From positions 115,171,547 to 115,235,546 of the forward strand of contig CM051455.1 in assembly GCA_028274465.1 (NCBI GenBank): a DNA stretch of 64,000 nucleotides. The letters run 5' to 3'. Numbering within the stretch: position 1 is the first letter of the stretch; each line of letters opens with the position of its first letter. The position numbers and the translations under genes are program-made. Under the pieces are notes generated by a model, which had not been told where the DNA came from, ran no database searches, and was given only the letters and a program-made list of their open reading frames with translations. Positions 1 to 10,728 of this stretch are shown piece by piece. This stretch comes from Plantago ovata (taxonomy: Eukaryota; Streptophyta; Magnoliopsida; Lamiales; Plantaginaceae).

Positions 1-1030
1 TCAGCAGATTTGCCTTTCAGCAAAGGGCAATTAGCTTTGAAGTGTCCAGGCTTTTTGCAGTAAAAGCATAGATCATTTCCAACTGCTGGTTCTTCTGATG
101 AAGTTGCTTGCTGAGCTTGCTTGTTCAGCGAGCTAGTCTCATTCTTGTATTTATGGTAGTTGTTACCAAGATGCTTTTTAAGCTTCTCTTTTGCTTTTCG
201 CCTTTCAAGTTCCTTGCTGATGAATTTCTTCATGTTTTTGACAACCAAAGAGTTTTCATCAGTAGGCTCTTTATCATTCTTCTTTTCAGAAGATGACGGC
301 TTTGCAGCAAGAGCAATGTTTTGCGATTTTTCAGCAAACACATTTTCTCTTTGCTTTGTCTCATAATTGACAGTAGCAAGATGAGAGAACAACTTGTTGG
401 TGTAATATCTGGCATTCCTTGATTGTAATAGAAATTCTGAGTGTAGATCCATTCTTGATTCAGACTTCTGATGATGGTTTTCACCTTCTCAGAATCTGAG
501 TAAAGATTTCCAACACCCAAGGCTGCCATTTCACTAACAAGAGTTGTGAATCTGAAGTCCAAGTCTTCCAGTGACTCGTTTGTACCTTGCTTAAAGTTTT
601 GAAACTTTAACTTAAGTACTTCAAGTTTGTTTTCCTTGGTTTTGTCAGATCCAGCACAAAGATCTTGAACCATTTTCCAAGCTTCCTTTGCAGTCTTAGC
701 ACCCCACAGTTTGCACTGTATGGTATCCGGAGTTGATCGAATGATGATGTTTCTTGCTTGGCCATCAAGACGGAATCTCTTAGTTTCATCAGAAGTCCAT
801 TCCTCTCTTGGTTTTGACACGACGGTATCAGTCGGTTCGCCTAAGATAGGTTCCTTTCTAGCTAAAGTGGTCTTGTGAGGGAAACTCCTTGCAACCTTAG
901 TGATCTTGATAGGTCCATGATTAATGACAGTGACCATCTCATCACTAATGGCCTCAAGATGTAACATCAAGTTGTTTCGCCATTTTTCGTAATTTTCCAG
1001 CTTCAGCAAGGGAGCATCTCCTAAAGACAT
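1..1030 (-). CDS. Copia Gag with CCHC zinc knuckle (partial, A1)
   Basis: The longest frame (230-1030) begins MSLGDAPLLKLENYEKW and has the W-rich N-terminus and helical core of plant Copia Gag (UBN2-type). Further along the minus strand, at about 1-75, a CX2CX4HX4C knuckle (CFYCKKPGHFKANC) is readable; it is the RNA-binding nucleocapsid motif. The start was chosen as the first methionine, about 80 bases after the 5' LTR. Gag forms the virus-like particle. Treated as a fossil gene. Confidence 0.75.
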
Positions 1031-1109
1031 CCTGTCAGCAAAGCACTACCAAACTGATCAAGTGAGAGTGATATACGGAAAGCACCTAAGGGGATCTAGG
1101 TTCAGACTT

Positions 1110-2707
1110 TGTTGGTCCCTTTAAACAACAAGAAAAGACTAGGGGGGGGGGTGAATAGTCTTTTCAAACTTTCGTCGTTTAAAACTTTCTCAGCAAGTGC
1201 TTATTACTTTTCAGTAATGAGTTTGTTGATACTTAACTTTCTCAGCAAGCGCAAGTTACTTTGCAGTAACTAGGTTTGCTGATACTTAAAATCAGAGAGC
1301 GGAAGTCTTTTATACAATAAGTGCTCTTTCAGTAAATGAAGGTTTCAGCAAGTGATGTGAGTGACTGTGTACAGATAGATATGATTTGCTGAAAACTAAA
1401 TACAGTAAGTAAATCACACAAACACTTTTATAGGGGTATCTGAGAGTGGCGTAATCTCTCAAATAATCCACTTTGTCCTTTCTAGGACTGAATCCATTAA
1501 GATAAGATTGAGGTTCCTTACAACACCTATCTAGAGCGATTCAAACAGAAACCAAAGCACACTTGCTTCGTCTCCAACCTAATCTAGAGAACGCAACCTT
1601 GTTCTCCACCAAACTTGGTACTTTTAATCAGCAAAACTATGCTTGATTAAGTTCCCCCTGAATATCACGCCTGAAAGGGTGTATTTTCAGTTAGAGAGGT
1701 TTGGGATGAGAAAACTTAATTATAACTTATTCAGTTACAACAAGTAATCTAAGAAACAAAACTTTGAATACTTTGCAGTAAACAAGTTTGATTGTTTCTG
1801 GTGTCAGGACTTGTTCTTGTTCGAAAGAAAGAAAGAATACTAAACTAATTTCTTAGTCGTGCAAATTCTACTTCTTCACAAGTAGCTTTTTCAAGCTTTA
1901 AGTCTTGGAACGGATCAATGACAGTAGAGAGTATTGAAGGGTTTGTGAGTTTAAGCACAAGTGAGAGTATGATCACGTTGTTGACACACTTCAACTCTTT
2001 GCCGGATGACCTCTATTTATAGTGAAAATAAGGAGCCGTTTGAATTTTAAATTCCAAGGCTTTTGTTCCTTAAGATGTCACTATCTTGCTTTTGTACTTT
2101 CAGCATTGTCCTTGTTTGTCTTCTAGTCTTCATGTCCCTCGCGTGCATGCTTTGCATGTAATGCTTATTTGAATAGAATTCAAACAGTAACATTGGAGCG
2201 CAAAAACAAGTACTTTCAGCAAGAGGTCACATATGTTCCATCAACAAGTGGTCAGTCTCAGTTTCAGCAAGCACAACCTACTCTGTCTTTCAGATTTTCA
2301 CTTATGCAATGTTGTTGCTGAAGTTTCCACTTTCTGAGCAACATGTGCCTTTGTAGATACTAGTCTTCAGAAATCTTCTAGTCTTCAGATCTACGAAATC
2401 TTCAAGTCTTCAGATCTTCAAAATTTTCAAGATTCTGAGCGGTTCTAAATGCTTCAATAGTTTGTTTGTAAAAACAAAGTACATCATCAGCAAATGCTTC
2501 AATAGGTTATTTTCTTTTCAGAAAACAAGATACATCATAAGCTTTAAAACTAACCTATCTAGCACCTATTCTAAGTCTTCAGCAAACGTTCATCTTTTAC
2601 AATGTCCTTAAATTTCTAAATTCCTATGGACCTTAAGAGTACTAGTTACTGGACTTTCCTTAATTTAGCATGGTTAATTGCTCATCAAAATTACAAGTTT
2701 CCTAACA
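1110..2707 (-). repeat. LTR of SIRE-like element A1 (5' LTR, family A)
   Basis: The 1598 bp LTR has plus-strand ends TGTTGGTCCC and CCTAACA. Related copies are found at 39389, 47863 (inverted), 55778, 57777 and 61749. Near the 1110 end it carries two about 50 bp tandem units (1188-1290), each with a small TTACTTTTCAGTAA-type hairpin. Its partner LTR lies off the window. Confidence 0.9.
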
Positions 2708-5134
2708 AATTCGAACTAGGAGACTACACCGTTTAATGGACCGATTACCTTTAGATTTGGACCAAGAGAATTATTGAGCTTTGCAAGACACCTGAGCCCA
2801 TTTCTTTTGGCCCAAGTCTTGGCCCAATCTCAAGTTCAGTCAAAACCCCAATCTATAGTCAAAACCCTAAACCTACCTAATTGACTCCATCTTTCCCACT
2901 ACTCCTCATTCTCTCATCGTCACGCCATCAAAACAGAGAAGAGATACTGCTCTTACTTTCTCTTCATTCCTTCGCCCACCATCAACATACAACTTCACTG
3001 TCCTCTCTTCAAATCTTCATCACCTTACCACCATTATCATCATTGTTTTTCATCATCATCACCATTACGTTTCATCATCATCAATTGTCATCACCTACGG
3101 CGACCATCATCAATTCATCACCATCTCCGCTCCGATTCAACCCTGCCCGACTCCGTTTTTGTTCGATCGGTTCCTCGTGCTCCGTCCAGTTCGCGAATTC
3201 ACCGCCGGCTCCGTTCTCTTCTGTCACGCCCCGCCCAAGCTCTGCCCGTTTCAGCCGCGCCGCCAGCCCCAAGCTTCGTTCAGTTCTCGTATATTTCAGG
3301 TTTCGGCTCGGTCCTTGCACCGCCAGTTCGTAGCCTGCTCTGTTCCGTTCTTCTCCTCCGATCTGTCTGCTCAAGCCATCTCTGTTCCGTTCAATTTTCG
3401 GTAAGGCTCTATCCTTCTCCGTTTTGTTCTGTCTCCTCATCTCTTTCCTTCATTTTGTTATCAAATCTTGATTTGATTTCGTTCTTTTGATTGAACAGCT
3501 TCCATTCGTTTCAGTTTGAAGGTAAAACCCGATTCTTTATGCTTTTTCAATTATTTTCATTTCTGCCCTATTTTACCATTTTGCCCCTGCTACGAAACTG
3601 TTCCAGAAACGACTCTTAGGCCTGGACCTTGACTTGGGTTGACTGCGTATTGACTGACCTTTACTTATGGGATTTTTTTTTGGCACTTAGGATTTGTTTG
3701 GGGGTTGTTTTGTAATTTCTAAAACCTTAAAGGGACCATTCTGGAATCGTTGAGACTTAGTGGTAGTTCTGTAATTTATGATTTTGACCTGGACTGATTT
3801 GAAATGCATGTTAAACCGTGGACTGAACCTGGTCGTTGCGAAACTGTGAGCTGATCCGGATTCTTGAGCCTCGAAAAGATTGTTTTGTTAGTTATTAAAA
3901 TTGTTGGGGTTAAACTGTAATTTCTAAAAGTTCTGGACGGTTCTGTACTTTTGACTTGATAGCTTAGTGGGTTATGTGTTGAGAGACTAACTTAGAGGTC
4001 CCGAGTTCGACCCCCCTCCTTTACCACTTCTTCACCGACCTTTTATTCTTATCCGTTTAGCTTTTGTTCGACTTATAGTTAGTAACTAGACAATTTCTGT
4101 TTAGGTGCTCCGTCCGTTAGCTCTTAATTCGCTGTGGTTTGTGGACCGTTGCTAGCAAAGTTTAAGGTGAGTGTTCACCCCAAAACTATCTATTTGCGAA
4201 AAAATGGAAGGCTATGTGACAATCTGTATCTATTAATATATATTTTGTTATACCGTATGCTTCCACGTAAAAGTAACTAAGTCCTAAGTATGGCTATTTA
4301 CTTATCTTTGTTTGTTGCTACTCTGTTCTGGATTAACTCTTCTGCAGGAACACTTCTCGATGTTTCGAGATCTGATTATTATTATCTGTTTGTTTTGTAT
4401 CTGTATCTGTTCTGTCTGTTTCTGTGTGACCGGTCGATTAGGTCGTAATTAGGTAGGCTTGGGTAGTAGAGGACTATCGGGTTTGCTTGGTTATTGCCTA
4501 GTCTAATCCCTTTTAGGCGCGAGGCATAAGTCGCTGAGGTCTATTAGGGTCGTAGGTTCTGTTTCCCCAAAGTACATGGGGGTTTCTGTTTCTGTCCGGA
4601 GTTGTATACCCTCTGGAGGGAGCTATAAGGGCAATCTGTGGAGTAGGAGCAATAAGGCGGGCTGCACCAACGGACTTCGACTTATTTGTTCTGTCTTTCT
4701 GTTCGGTTATCTGTTCTGTTTGCTATTTTATCTGGCGCAAAGGATTTTGATTTCAAAAACTGTTTACTTTCTGTTTGTCAACTTAGAACCTCACTGAGAT
4801 CCTTTATCTCACGCTCTCTTTGTTTTCAAAAATTCCTTCCTTCCAGATACTACTGAGGATGCATGCGAGTAGGATGCCAGCGACTGAGAGAAGGGGTCTG
4901 GGATGTCTTTGGGGATTTGTGTTTGTTTTTAAAATAAGAAGATGAACCTTTTTACTTTCTTCGCTAGTTGTTATTCGTTTGACTTCTAAGTTATCGTTGG
5001 ATTTCTACTTGATTCTGTTAGCGTTATGGCGCCAAATATTGTTATGGCATTTATTGTCGACCGTTACTTTTAAAATTATTTCAGATTTTCTCTTTTCAAG
5101 AAATTTATTTGTTTTCAAAACCGATACCGTTACA
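2708..5134 (+). repeat. LTR remnant X (possibly chromovirus/Tekay-like), left part missing
   Basis: No convincing gene was found. A CT-rich leader-like stretch (2880-3420) is followed by T-rich DNA with several short ORFs that I regard as noise. At 5134 the sequence ends ...CCGTTACA exactly where the LTR sequence of G0 begins (CTATCACTAAC). That is what a TG...CA LTR inserted into the G0 LTR would look like. The ...GTTACA end resembles Tekay/Del chromovirus LTRs from memory. A1 is inserted at its left side, so the beginning of X should lie left of the window. This is inference; no second copy is available here. Confidence 0.4.
3953..4016 (+). other. tRNA-like RNA polymerase III A/B box pair (possible SINE remnant)
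   Basis: TAGCTTAGTGG at 3960-3970 matches the A-box consensus and GAGTTCGACCC at 4003-4013 matches the B-box; spacing is typical of a tRNA-derived SINE head. The flanks do not form a tRNA acceptor stem, so it is not a tRNA gene. No clear SINE tail or target duplication was seen. Confidence 0.4.
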
Positions 5135-5358
5135 CTATCACTAACTTCCATCATATTGATAAGAAAAATATGTGCTTTGCTTGATTCCTGATTTATAGTT
5201 TAAGTTAAATTAGATAAAGCTAGTTATAGTCCTTAGAGATCGACACTCGAGGTTATTTACTTCTACACTACGTGCCTTGGTTTTCGTTGTAGTTGTGAGT
5301 TGCCTTTGGCTAAAAACAAATTTATTTGATTAATTGAGTCTGACAATCTCGTTCATCA
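5135..5358 (+). repeat. 5' LTR remnant of G0
   Basis: From CTATCACTAAC to TTCATCA this matches the last third of the solo LTR at 34667-35878, including the shared block around GAGATCGACACTCGAGG. The upstream part is absent because X begins at 5134. Confidence 0.8.
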
Positions 5359-5361
5359 AAT

Positions 5362-5379
5362 TGGCTCCGTTGTCGGGGA
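5362..5379 (+). other. primer-binding site of G0 (tRNA-Asp type)
   Basis: TGGCTCCGTTGTCGGGGA lies three bases after the LTR end. It is close to TGGCGCCGTTGCCGGGGA, the complement of plant tRNA-Asp 3' ends used by Athila elements. Confidence 0.75.
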
Positions 5380-5492
5380 CTATACTCCTTTTTTCTCTTT
5401 AACTTATTTATATTTTCAGCATTCAATTCTCAGAGTTAGTAGTTAGTTTGTTTCTAGAATTTTGCGATTTCTAACAGGACTAATTTTCAGTT

Positions 5493-6106
5493 GTGAGTTA
5501 CTCCTGTCATAAATATTCAGGTTCCGTGATGGCTCGTCCACTGTTGAAATCATGGGTTCAACCTAACAAGGAACGAATGAAGGGTCCAGCGATTGTCCTT
5601 TCGCCTGCGACTCGTGACTTGGAAATCAAAAACCACATGTTCCAGCAACTCCCGAGGTTCTATGACTTGGCTAGGGAAGACGTGATAGGGTATTTGGATG
5701 ATATCGATAACTTCGTCAACAAACTCCCAAGACCGGGCACGGAGGTGACGGATGACGAGCTAAGAATGAAGATTTTTGCGATGGGGCTTGGCGGTAAAGC
5801 CAAGGAATGGTTAGGCTCTCTGGAAGCCGGATCACTAGACACCTGGGCCAAGGTGTTTTCTACTTTTATGGAGAAATATTTTCCCCATACTCTGACTAAC
5901 GCGCCGAAGGCGCAAATCAGTGGTTTCAAGCAAGACTATGATGAGACCATCTACACTACTCTCGAGAGGTTCAAGGACCTCATGAATAAGTGCCCACACC
6001 ATGGTTTTGAGCTTTCGGATCTTGTCCAACATTTCTACAATGGACTCACTTTTGAGAATCAGCAAGTGGTGGATTTTCAATGCCGTGGTAATATCTGGGA
6101 GGAGAA
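5493..6106 (+). CDS. G0 Gag, N-terminal part (interrupted by element B)
   Basis: The frame begins MSYSC, like the Gag of C1, and contains the plant Gypsy Gag core: EIKNHMFQQLPRFY, a GxxKEW block, LDTWAKVFSTFMEKYFP and CPHHGFELSDLVQHFYNGL. It is close to the Gag of D. The reading is interrupted at 6107, where B begins, and resumes after 32556. Fossil. Confidence 0.8.
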
Positions 6107-8196
6107 TATAAGAAAATACGGTCAGAGTTACCCCAAGGGTACGCAGCGGAATTTCAAAAATTTTCTTAACATGCAGGTTAATTGATTATGTATATAACGT
6201 ATATATTTAAACACGTCAATTAGAAGACTTACAATACTCCAAAAGCAAGCACAGCTTCCAAGTCTTCGTAATAATCCGGTGAATCTTCTCCTTCGTCGAA
6301 GTCGGAGATATCTGCAATACTTTGATTATCTGCAAGACAATAAAAGTTAGTTTCCAGCTCCTAGAACCTCAACCTTGGTATCCACGGATGAACAGCCTAT
6401 TGGAAAGAATGCTAGGATATTCTTGGTGTGGCCAAGAAGATAGGGCGGCGGTTTTCCTCCGGTGAGGGTGGCGCGCGCGTGGGCTATGGTGAGGTAGGGG
6501 AGAGCTTTTTATTTTCTCTAAGAAAACTGGTAGAATAACTCTATGAAAGTCTATGTCAAAAGCTCTCTAATAGTCTACTATATATAGTAGTCAATAGAAG
6601 CCTAAAGCATAAACAATTAGACTTCGTAAAGGAATAAGAATCTAATTCTTATCACACTAGGAAACCAATTTCAAGTCTAGATTCATTCCCAATCAAATTA
6701 AAACTCAATCAAGAAAATCTAACTTATCCCCTGGACTTCTAATAGAGGAAGGAGTCGAACTCCTTCCCCTACACCATCTAGCGCGCGCGCGTGTCCCAAG
6801 GGAGATAGGTGGGTCCCGATTTTGGCACTCACTTATAGTTCTAAGGCAATTCAAACTCCAAGTAGATTTTGCCCATGTGCGTATGTTAATTCTAAATTAA
6901 CATATCCTTTCAAATCAAACCTCTATTATATTTCTAAAATATAATCTTTAATTGTATTTACATAAAATACAATTAATCAGCCAATTCAATTAATAATTCC
7001 AAATCATTAATTGAGCCACAAAATATTATAATTAATTCCAAATCAATTATAATCCATCAATCACAATTAATTCCAAATTAATTGCGATTCCATATTCAAG
7101 GATATTCGGATAAGCTGAATCACCACATAGTGTGACCCATAGGGCCTCATTGTATTAAGCAAGTCCTAGACTAGGCAAAATGGAATTCCTGGACGGTTCC
7201 ATTTGCAATATTAATACATGAGGACGTTTGAGAGGTTTCTCAAAGCAAACCCTTTCGTTGCGAAGTCTGTTGCGCTCAACGCGGCGATGGTAACGTCCCT
7301 TCATCTGACTGACTCGAATGCATCTAGGATCGATGAAGTGTCTATCCCAATAATACATCCACGGGCGTCTTCAGTGAGTTGCATGGTGAATCCAATATCT
7401 ATTATGACCATCATAATAATATTGATACGCTGGCCAGCGGTTTTACCAATCACAACTATGAACGACTATGAGCAGTACTCTCCTGTGCTACACATGAGAG
7501 ATGAATCCTTCACAGAAACACTTATCATCCCCATTTGTATGTAGCCATAATCCTGGATCGTGTCTTAGGTCAACTGCTTATTCAGAGCTGACATCGACGG
7601 GTCCACCAAGGATATGGGGCAACAAATGTGATGATAAAGTCCTGTAAGTCCAAAGGACGACTGGCATCACTTCGACAACTTACCAGTTCCCATAGACACT
7701 TCGGTGTAGAGTATACATCGATGGGAGTGTCCGGTGGGTACTTCCATTGTTCGGTAATCATCCTTCGAACAACTATGCGCAGTTATGGGAACGTTTCTTG
7801 ATTGTCCAACAATCCGTTCCGTGGTCGTGGGATCGGCTCACACTTGCTCCAACAAGCATAACCTCCACGCATACTAGTCTCAGCTGGTTCATTCAGACCC
7901 CTACATCCGAGATGAACCTCGACTAGGGAGAGTTTTGGATAGATGATAACTCACATAGCTCCCACTATCTGTGTGATCGGTCATCTATCCGAGGGGACAT
8001 GTTTAATATCAATACAGACAGAAATAGAGATATCACATGCTACATGCCTAGTGTAATATAAATATGAAAGCGATACTCAATAGTCAAACAACAAACATAT
8101 ATTATATTACGTTGACCTGTGTAATAGTACATATATGCCCTCTATAAGGGTTGCATGCCCTTAATGAGGACTGTCTCTAGGACATATACAATATCA
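6107..8196 (-). repeat. 3' LTR of Copia B
   Basis: The LTR reads from TATAAGAAAATACGG to GACATATACAATATCA on the plus strand and is about 2.09 kb. It matches 30516-32556 and the partial copy at 59896-61748. A 108-codon open frame (7218-7544) recurs in all three copies but lies entirely in LTR sequence and is not taken as a gene. Confidence 0.9.
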
Positions 8197-8209
8197 ATCT
8201 CCCACTTGG
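8197..8209 (-). other. polypurine tract of Copia B
   Basis: The minus strand reads CCAAGTGGGAGAT immediately before the LTR. This is the usual plant Copia PPT form, which primes plus-strand DNA synthesis. Confidence 0.75.
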
Positions 8210-8210
8210 A

Positions 8211-8618
8211 CTAGAGCCAGTCACCTTTATGCTTAATACCCAGATTAGCATAATGTCTTAAGTGGACTTCCACTGATAAGACCTTGGTGAAAGGATCTGC
8301 CACGTTGTCCGTGGTAGAGACACGTTCTATACTAACTTCTCCTCTATCAATAATCTCACGTATAACGTGATACTTTCTAAGAACATGTTTGTTCTTGTTT
8401 GTAGATCTAGGCTCCTTAGCTTGAGCGACAGCGCCCGTATTGTCACAATAAATCGTTATTGGACTAGGAGCAGGAACAACCCTCAATTCCTTCAAGAACT
8501 CTGAAATCCAGACAGCTTCTTTCGATGCTTCTGATGCAGCAATGTACTCGGCTTCTATGGATGAGTCAGCAACCGTGGCTTGCTTATAACTCTTCCAACA
8601 GATAGCTCCTCCGTTCAA
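8211..8618 (-). CDS. Copia B RNase H region
   Basis: The 135-aa frame includes ICWKSYKQATVADSSIEAEYIAASEA, IYCDNTGAVAQAKEPRS and HVLRKYHVIREII, the C-terminal RNase H signature of plant Copia polyproteins. It ends next to the PPT. RNase H degrades the RNA strand of the RNA-DNA hybrid. Fossil. Confidence 0.85.
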   Translation of the reverse strand: MNGGAICWKSYKQATVADSSIEAEYIAASEASKEAVWISEFLKELRVVPAPSPITIYCDNTGAVAQAKEPRSTNKNKHVLRKYHVIREIIDRGEVSIERVSTTDNVADPFTKVLSVEVHLRHYANLGIKHKGDWL

Positions 8619-8804
8619 TTTGAATACTTATCATGTATGTGACTTAAAGTCATCACGATCTGATTCAAATCCAGCATCGACATACCCATACATCTTTAAT
8701 GCTGGTTCTCCACCAAACACCAAGAACATCTCTTTAGTCCGTCGAAGGTACTTAAGAATGTTCTTTACAGCAGTCCAGTGAGGTACTCCTGGATTCTGTT
8801 GGTG

Positions 8805-9455
8805 TCAACAAGTGACACTAAGCGCATATGCCACATCGGGCCTTGTGCAATTCGTTGCATACATTATAGACCCTACTGCCGAAGCATAGGGCACACGACT
8901 CATTGCATTTCTTTCTTCATCAGTTTTAGGACCATCCTTAACTAATAAGACAATCTCATGCCTAGCTGGGAGAAAGCCTCTCTTTGAGTCGTCCATCTTA
9001 TAACGCTTCAGTATGTTGTCGATGTAGGTGGACTGTGTCAATCCTAACATCCTCTTGGATCTATCTCTATAGATCTTGATCCCTAGGATGTAGTTCGCTT
9101 CACCCAAGCCCTTCATTGAGAAGTTACTTGATAACCAAACTTTAGTCTGTTCTAGCATAGAGACATTGTTTCCCATGATCAAAATGTCATCAACATAGAT
9201 GATCATGAAAACGACTCCCTTGTCGTTGTGCCTAGTGTAGACACAGGGATCTTCCTTGCTTCTGACGAAGTCAAACGATTTGACAGCTTCATCAAAGCGG
9301 ATATTCCAGCTCCTAGACGCTTGCTTTAGCCCAGAGATGGATCTTTGTAATTTGCATACAGCAGTTGGCCTGGTTTTACTAATAAAACCTTCCGGCTGTA
9401 CCATATAGACCTCTTCCTCAAGGTTGCCATTGAGGAAGGCAGTCTTTATATCCAT
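8805..9455 (-). CDS. Copia B reverse transcriptase, main part
   Basis: The frame contains DIKTAFLNGNLEEEVYM, PEGF, GLKQASRSWN, the YVDD active site within IIYVDDILIMG, and LGIKIYRDRSKRMLGL. These are hallmark Copia RT blocks. The N-terminal part of the same domain lies at 18819-18962, on the far side of the C1 insertion. Fossil. Confidence 0.9.
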   Translation of the reverse strand: MDIKTAFLNGNLEEEVYMVQPEGFISKTRPTAVCKLQRSISGLKQASRSWNIRFDEAVKSFDFVRSKEDPCVYTRHNDKGVVFMIIYVDDILIMGNNVSMLEQTKVWLSSNFSMKGLGEANYILGIKIYRDRSKRMLGLTQSTYIDNILKRYKMDDSKRGFLPARHEIVLLVKDGPKTDEERNAMSRVPYASAVGSIMYATNCTRPDVAYALSVTC

Positions 9456-10710
9456 TGATGATCGCGGGATTGTCGGGTTCGGATTAATCAAATAAATTTG
9501 TTATTTAGCCAAAGGCAATTCACAACTACAACGAAAACCGTGGTGTAGCAGTAGAATAACCTCGAGTGTCGATCTCTAAGGACTATAACTAGCTTTATCT
9601 AATCTAATTTAGAATATAGAACAGCAAACGGTTTAGCAAAGGTTTTTCTTAACAGATAATGGAGATTGGTGATAGTATGGTCCTTCAAAGCATAACGGGT
9701 TAATAATCATGCATAAATTCCTCGGTTTTGCATGGAGATCTTTGATCAATGAATTGTCCAGTTGTAATTATCAAACACTACGAAGATATAGATTTAGATA
9801 GGTCAAAGACCAATGAATTGTCCAATTGTGTGCAATAATTAATCAACAATACGAAGATAGAGATTTAGATAGATCAAAGAAATAAAGCAATAACACGGAG
9901 TATAATGCGCGATATAGCCATTAGCATAATTATCAACCCTTCGCTAAGAATTCACATACTATCACCAATGAGAAGTTTAGCTACTCATAGTTGTCATGCA
10001 ATCAACAGAAATCATAGAAGAAAACATGTTGAAAGATATATAAAAATAAGTAGAAAAACTGTAAGATACAATGTTACCGAAGGTTGTCAGTCTCCGAAGA
10101 ATCGCGATCTTACAAGCTCCAAACTGCTATGAAAAAGTATCTCCTAAGCTATGAACCCCCAGAACAGGCTCTGGGAAGTTCCTACTTAAAACTACAGAGA
10201 AAGGTGAGAGAAAAGGTCTGGAAAAGTATGAAAATCGGAGAAAAATTGAGCAACTATATATAGGCTACGAATTTGTGTGGGGCGAAGGGCCCCACACACC
10301 GGGCGACTCGCCTGGTGTGGGGCGACTCGCCCCACATCCCGGGCGATTCGCCCGGGAGTAAAACTCGGGAAATTACGCATTTTCGACGCGTTTTTGGATT
10401 TCTTCCCCTTTTCGGACTCGGTTTCTGACTTCTAGTGGCCTTCTAACCTCCAGATTCGACCCCTAGACTTCAAATCCTATCCGGAAACCTTCAGTTACTC
10501 CAATTAGGCTTGTGGAACACCAATTCATTGTCTACTTCAATATAATTGCCCGGAAATCCTCGTTTTTCAACCAAAACCTGTAAAATAAAGACTAAAGGGA
10601 AACGTGACACTATTCTAATAAAATGCACTAAAATATAGCTAAATTAACATAGAGGATAGCTAAAATAGGTGAAAAAGACTCGAATGAAAGTGTAAAATAC
10701 ACATTCATCA
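9456..10710 (-). repeat. 3' LTR of C1
   Basis: The LTR is 1255 bp, with plus-strand ends TGATGATCGCGG and ACATTCATCA. A GC-rich hairpin cluster lies at 10275-10356. Confidence 0.93.
10275..10356. repeat. GCG-NNN-CGC hairpin cluster in C1 3' LTR
   Basis: Perfect hairpins include GGGGCG-ACT-CGCCCC at 10319-10333 (extended by TGT/ACA outside) and CCCGGGCG-ATT-CGCCCGGG at 10338-10356, plus two imperfect ones just before. The same cluster occurs in the other LTR at 18378-18460. Confidence 0.85.
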
Positions 10711-10728
10711 AACTCTCCAAACCGAACC
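10711..10728 (-). other. polypurine tract of C1
   Basis: The minus strand reads GGTTCGGTTTGGAGAGTT directly before the LTR start TGATGAATG. It corresponds to the GGTTTGGGGAGTT tracts of D and G0. Confidence 0.8.

Larger units (their letters stand above)
1..2707 (-). mobile_element. SIRE-like Copia element A1, 5' end only
   Basis: This is the 5' end of a minus-strand Ty1/Copia element; the rest lies left of the window. It comprises a gag region (1-1030) and a 5' LTR (1110-2707). The SIRE/Maximus assignment is inferred from sister copies at 57348 and 63347, where the LTR is preceded on the minus strand by the AAAAAGGGGGA polypurine tract typical of that lineage. The flank to the right is the unrelated LTR remnant X. 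Fossil copy; intactness cannot be judged from this fragment. Confidence 0.8.

Noticed and set aside
2881-3440. Overlapping ORFs of 80-150 codons on both strands
   Set aside because: Low-complexity Ser/Pro/Arg-rich products in a CT-rich leader-like stretch; no domain, and open on both strands because of composition.
3953-4030. Possible tRNA gene
   Set aside because: A and B boxes are present but no acceptor stem or anticodon arm can be formed.
9905-10132. 75-codon ORF repeated at 18009-18236
   Set aside because: Lies wholly in C1 LTR sequence; its two copies simply reflect the two LTRs.
10275-10356. CRISPR-like array of palindromic repeats
   Set aside because: Repeats are short, irregularly spaced and differ in sequence, and the window is plant retrotransposon DNA.
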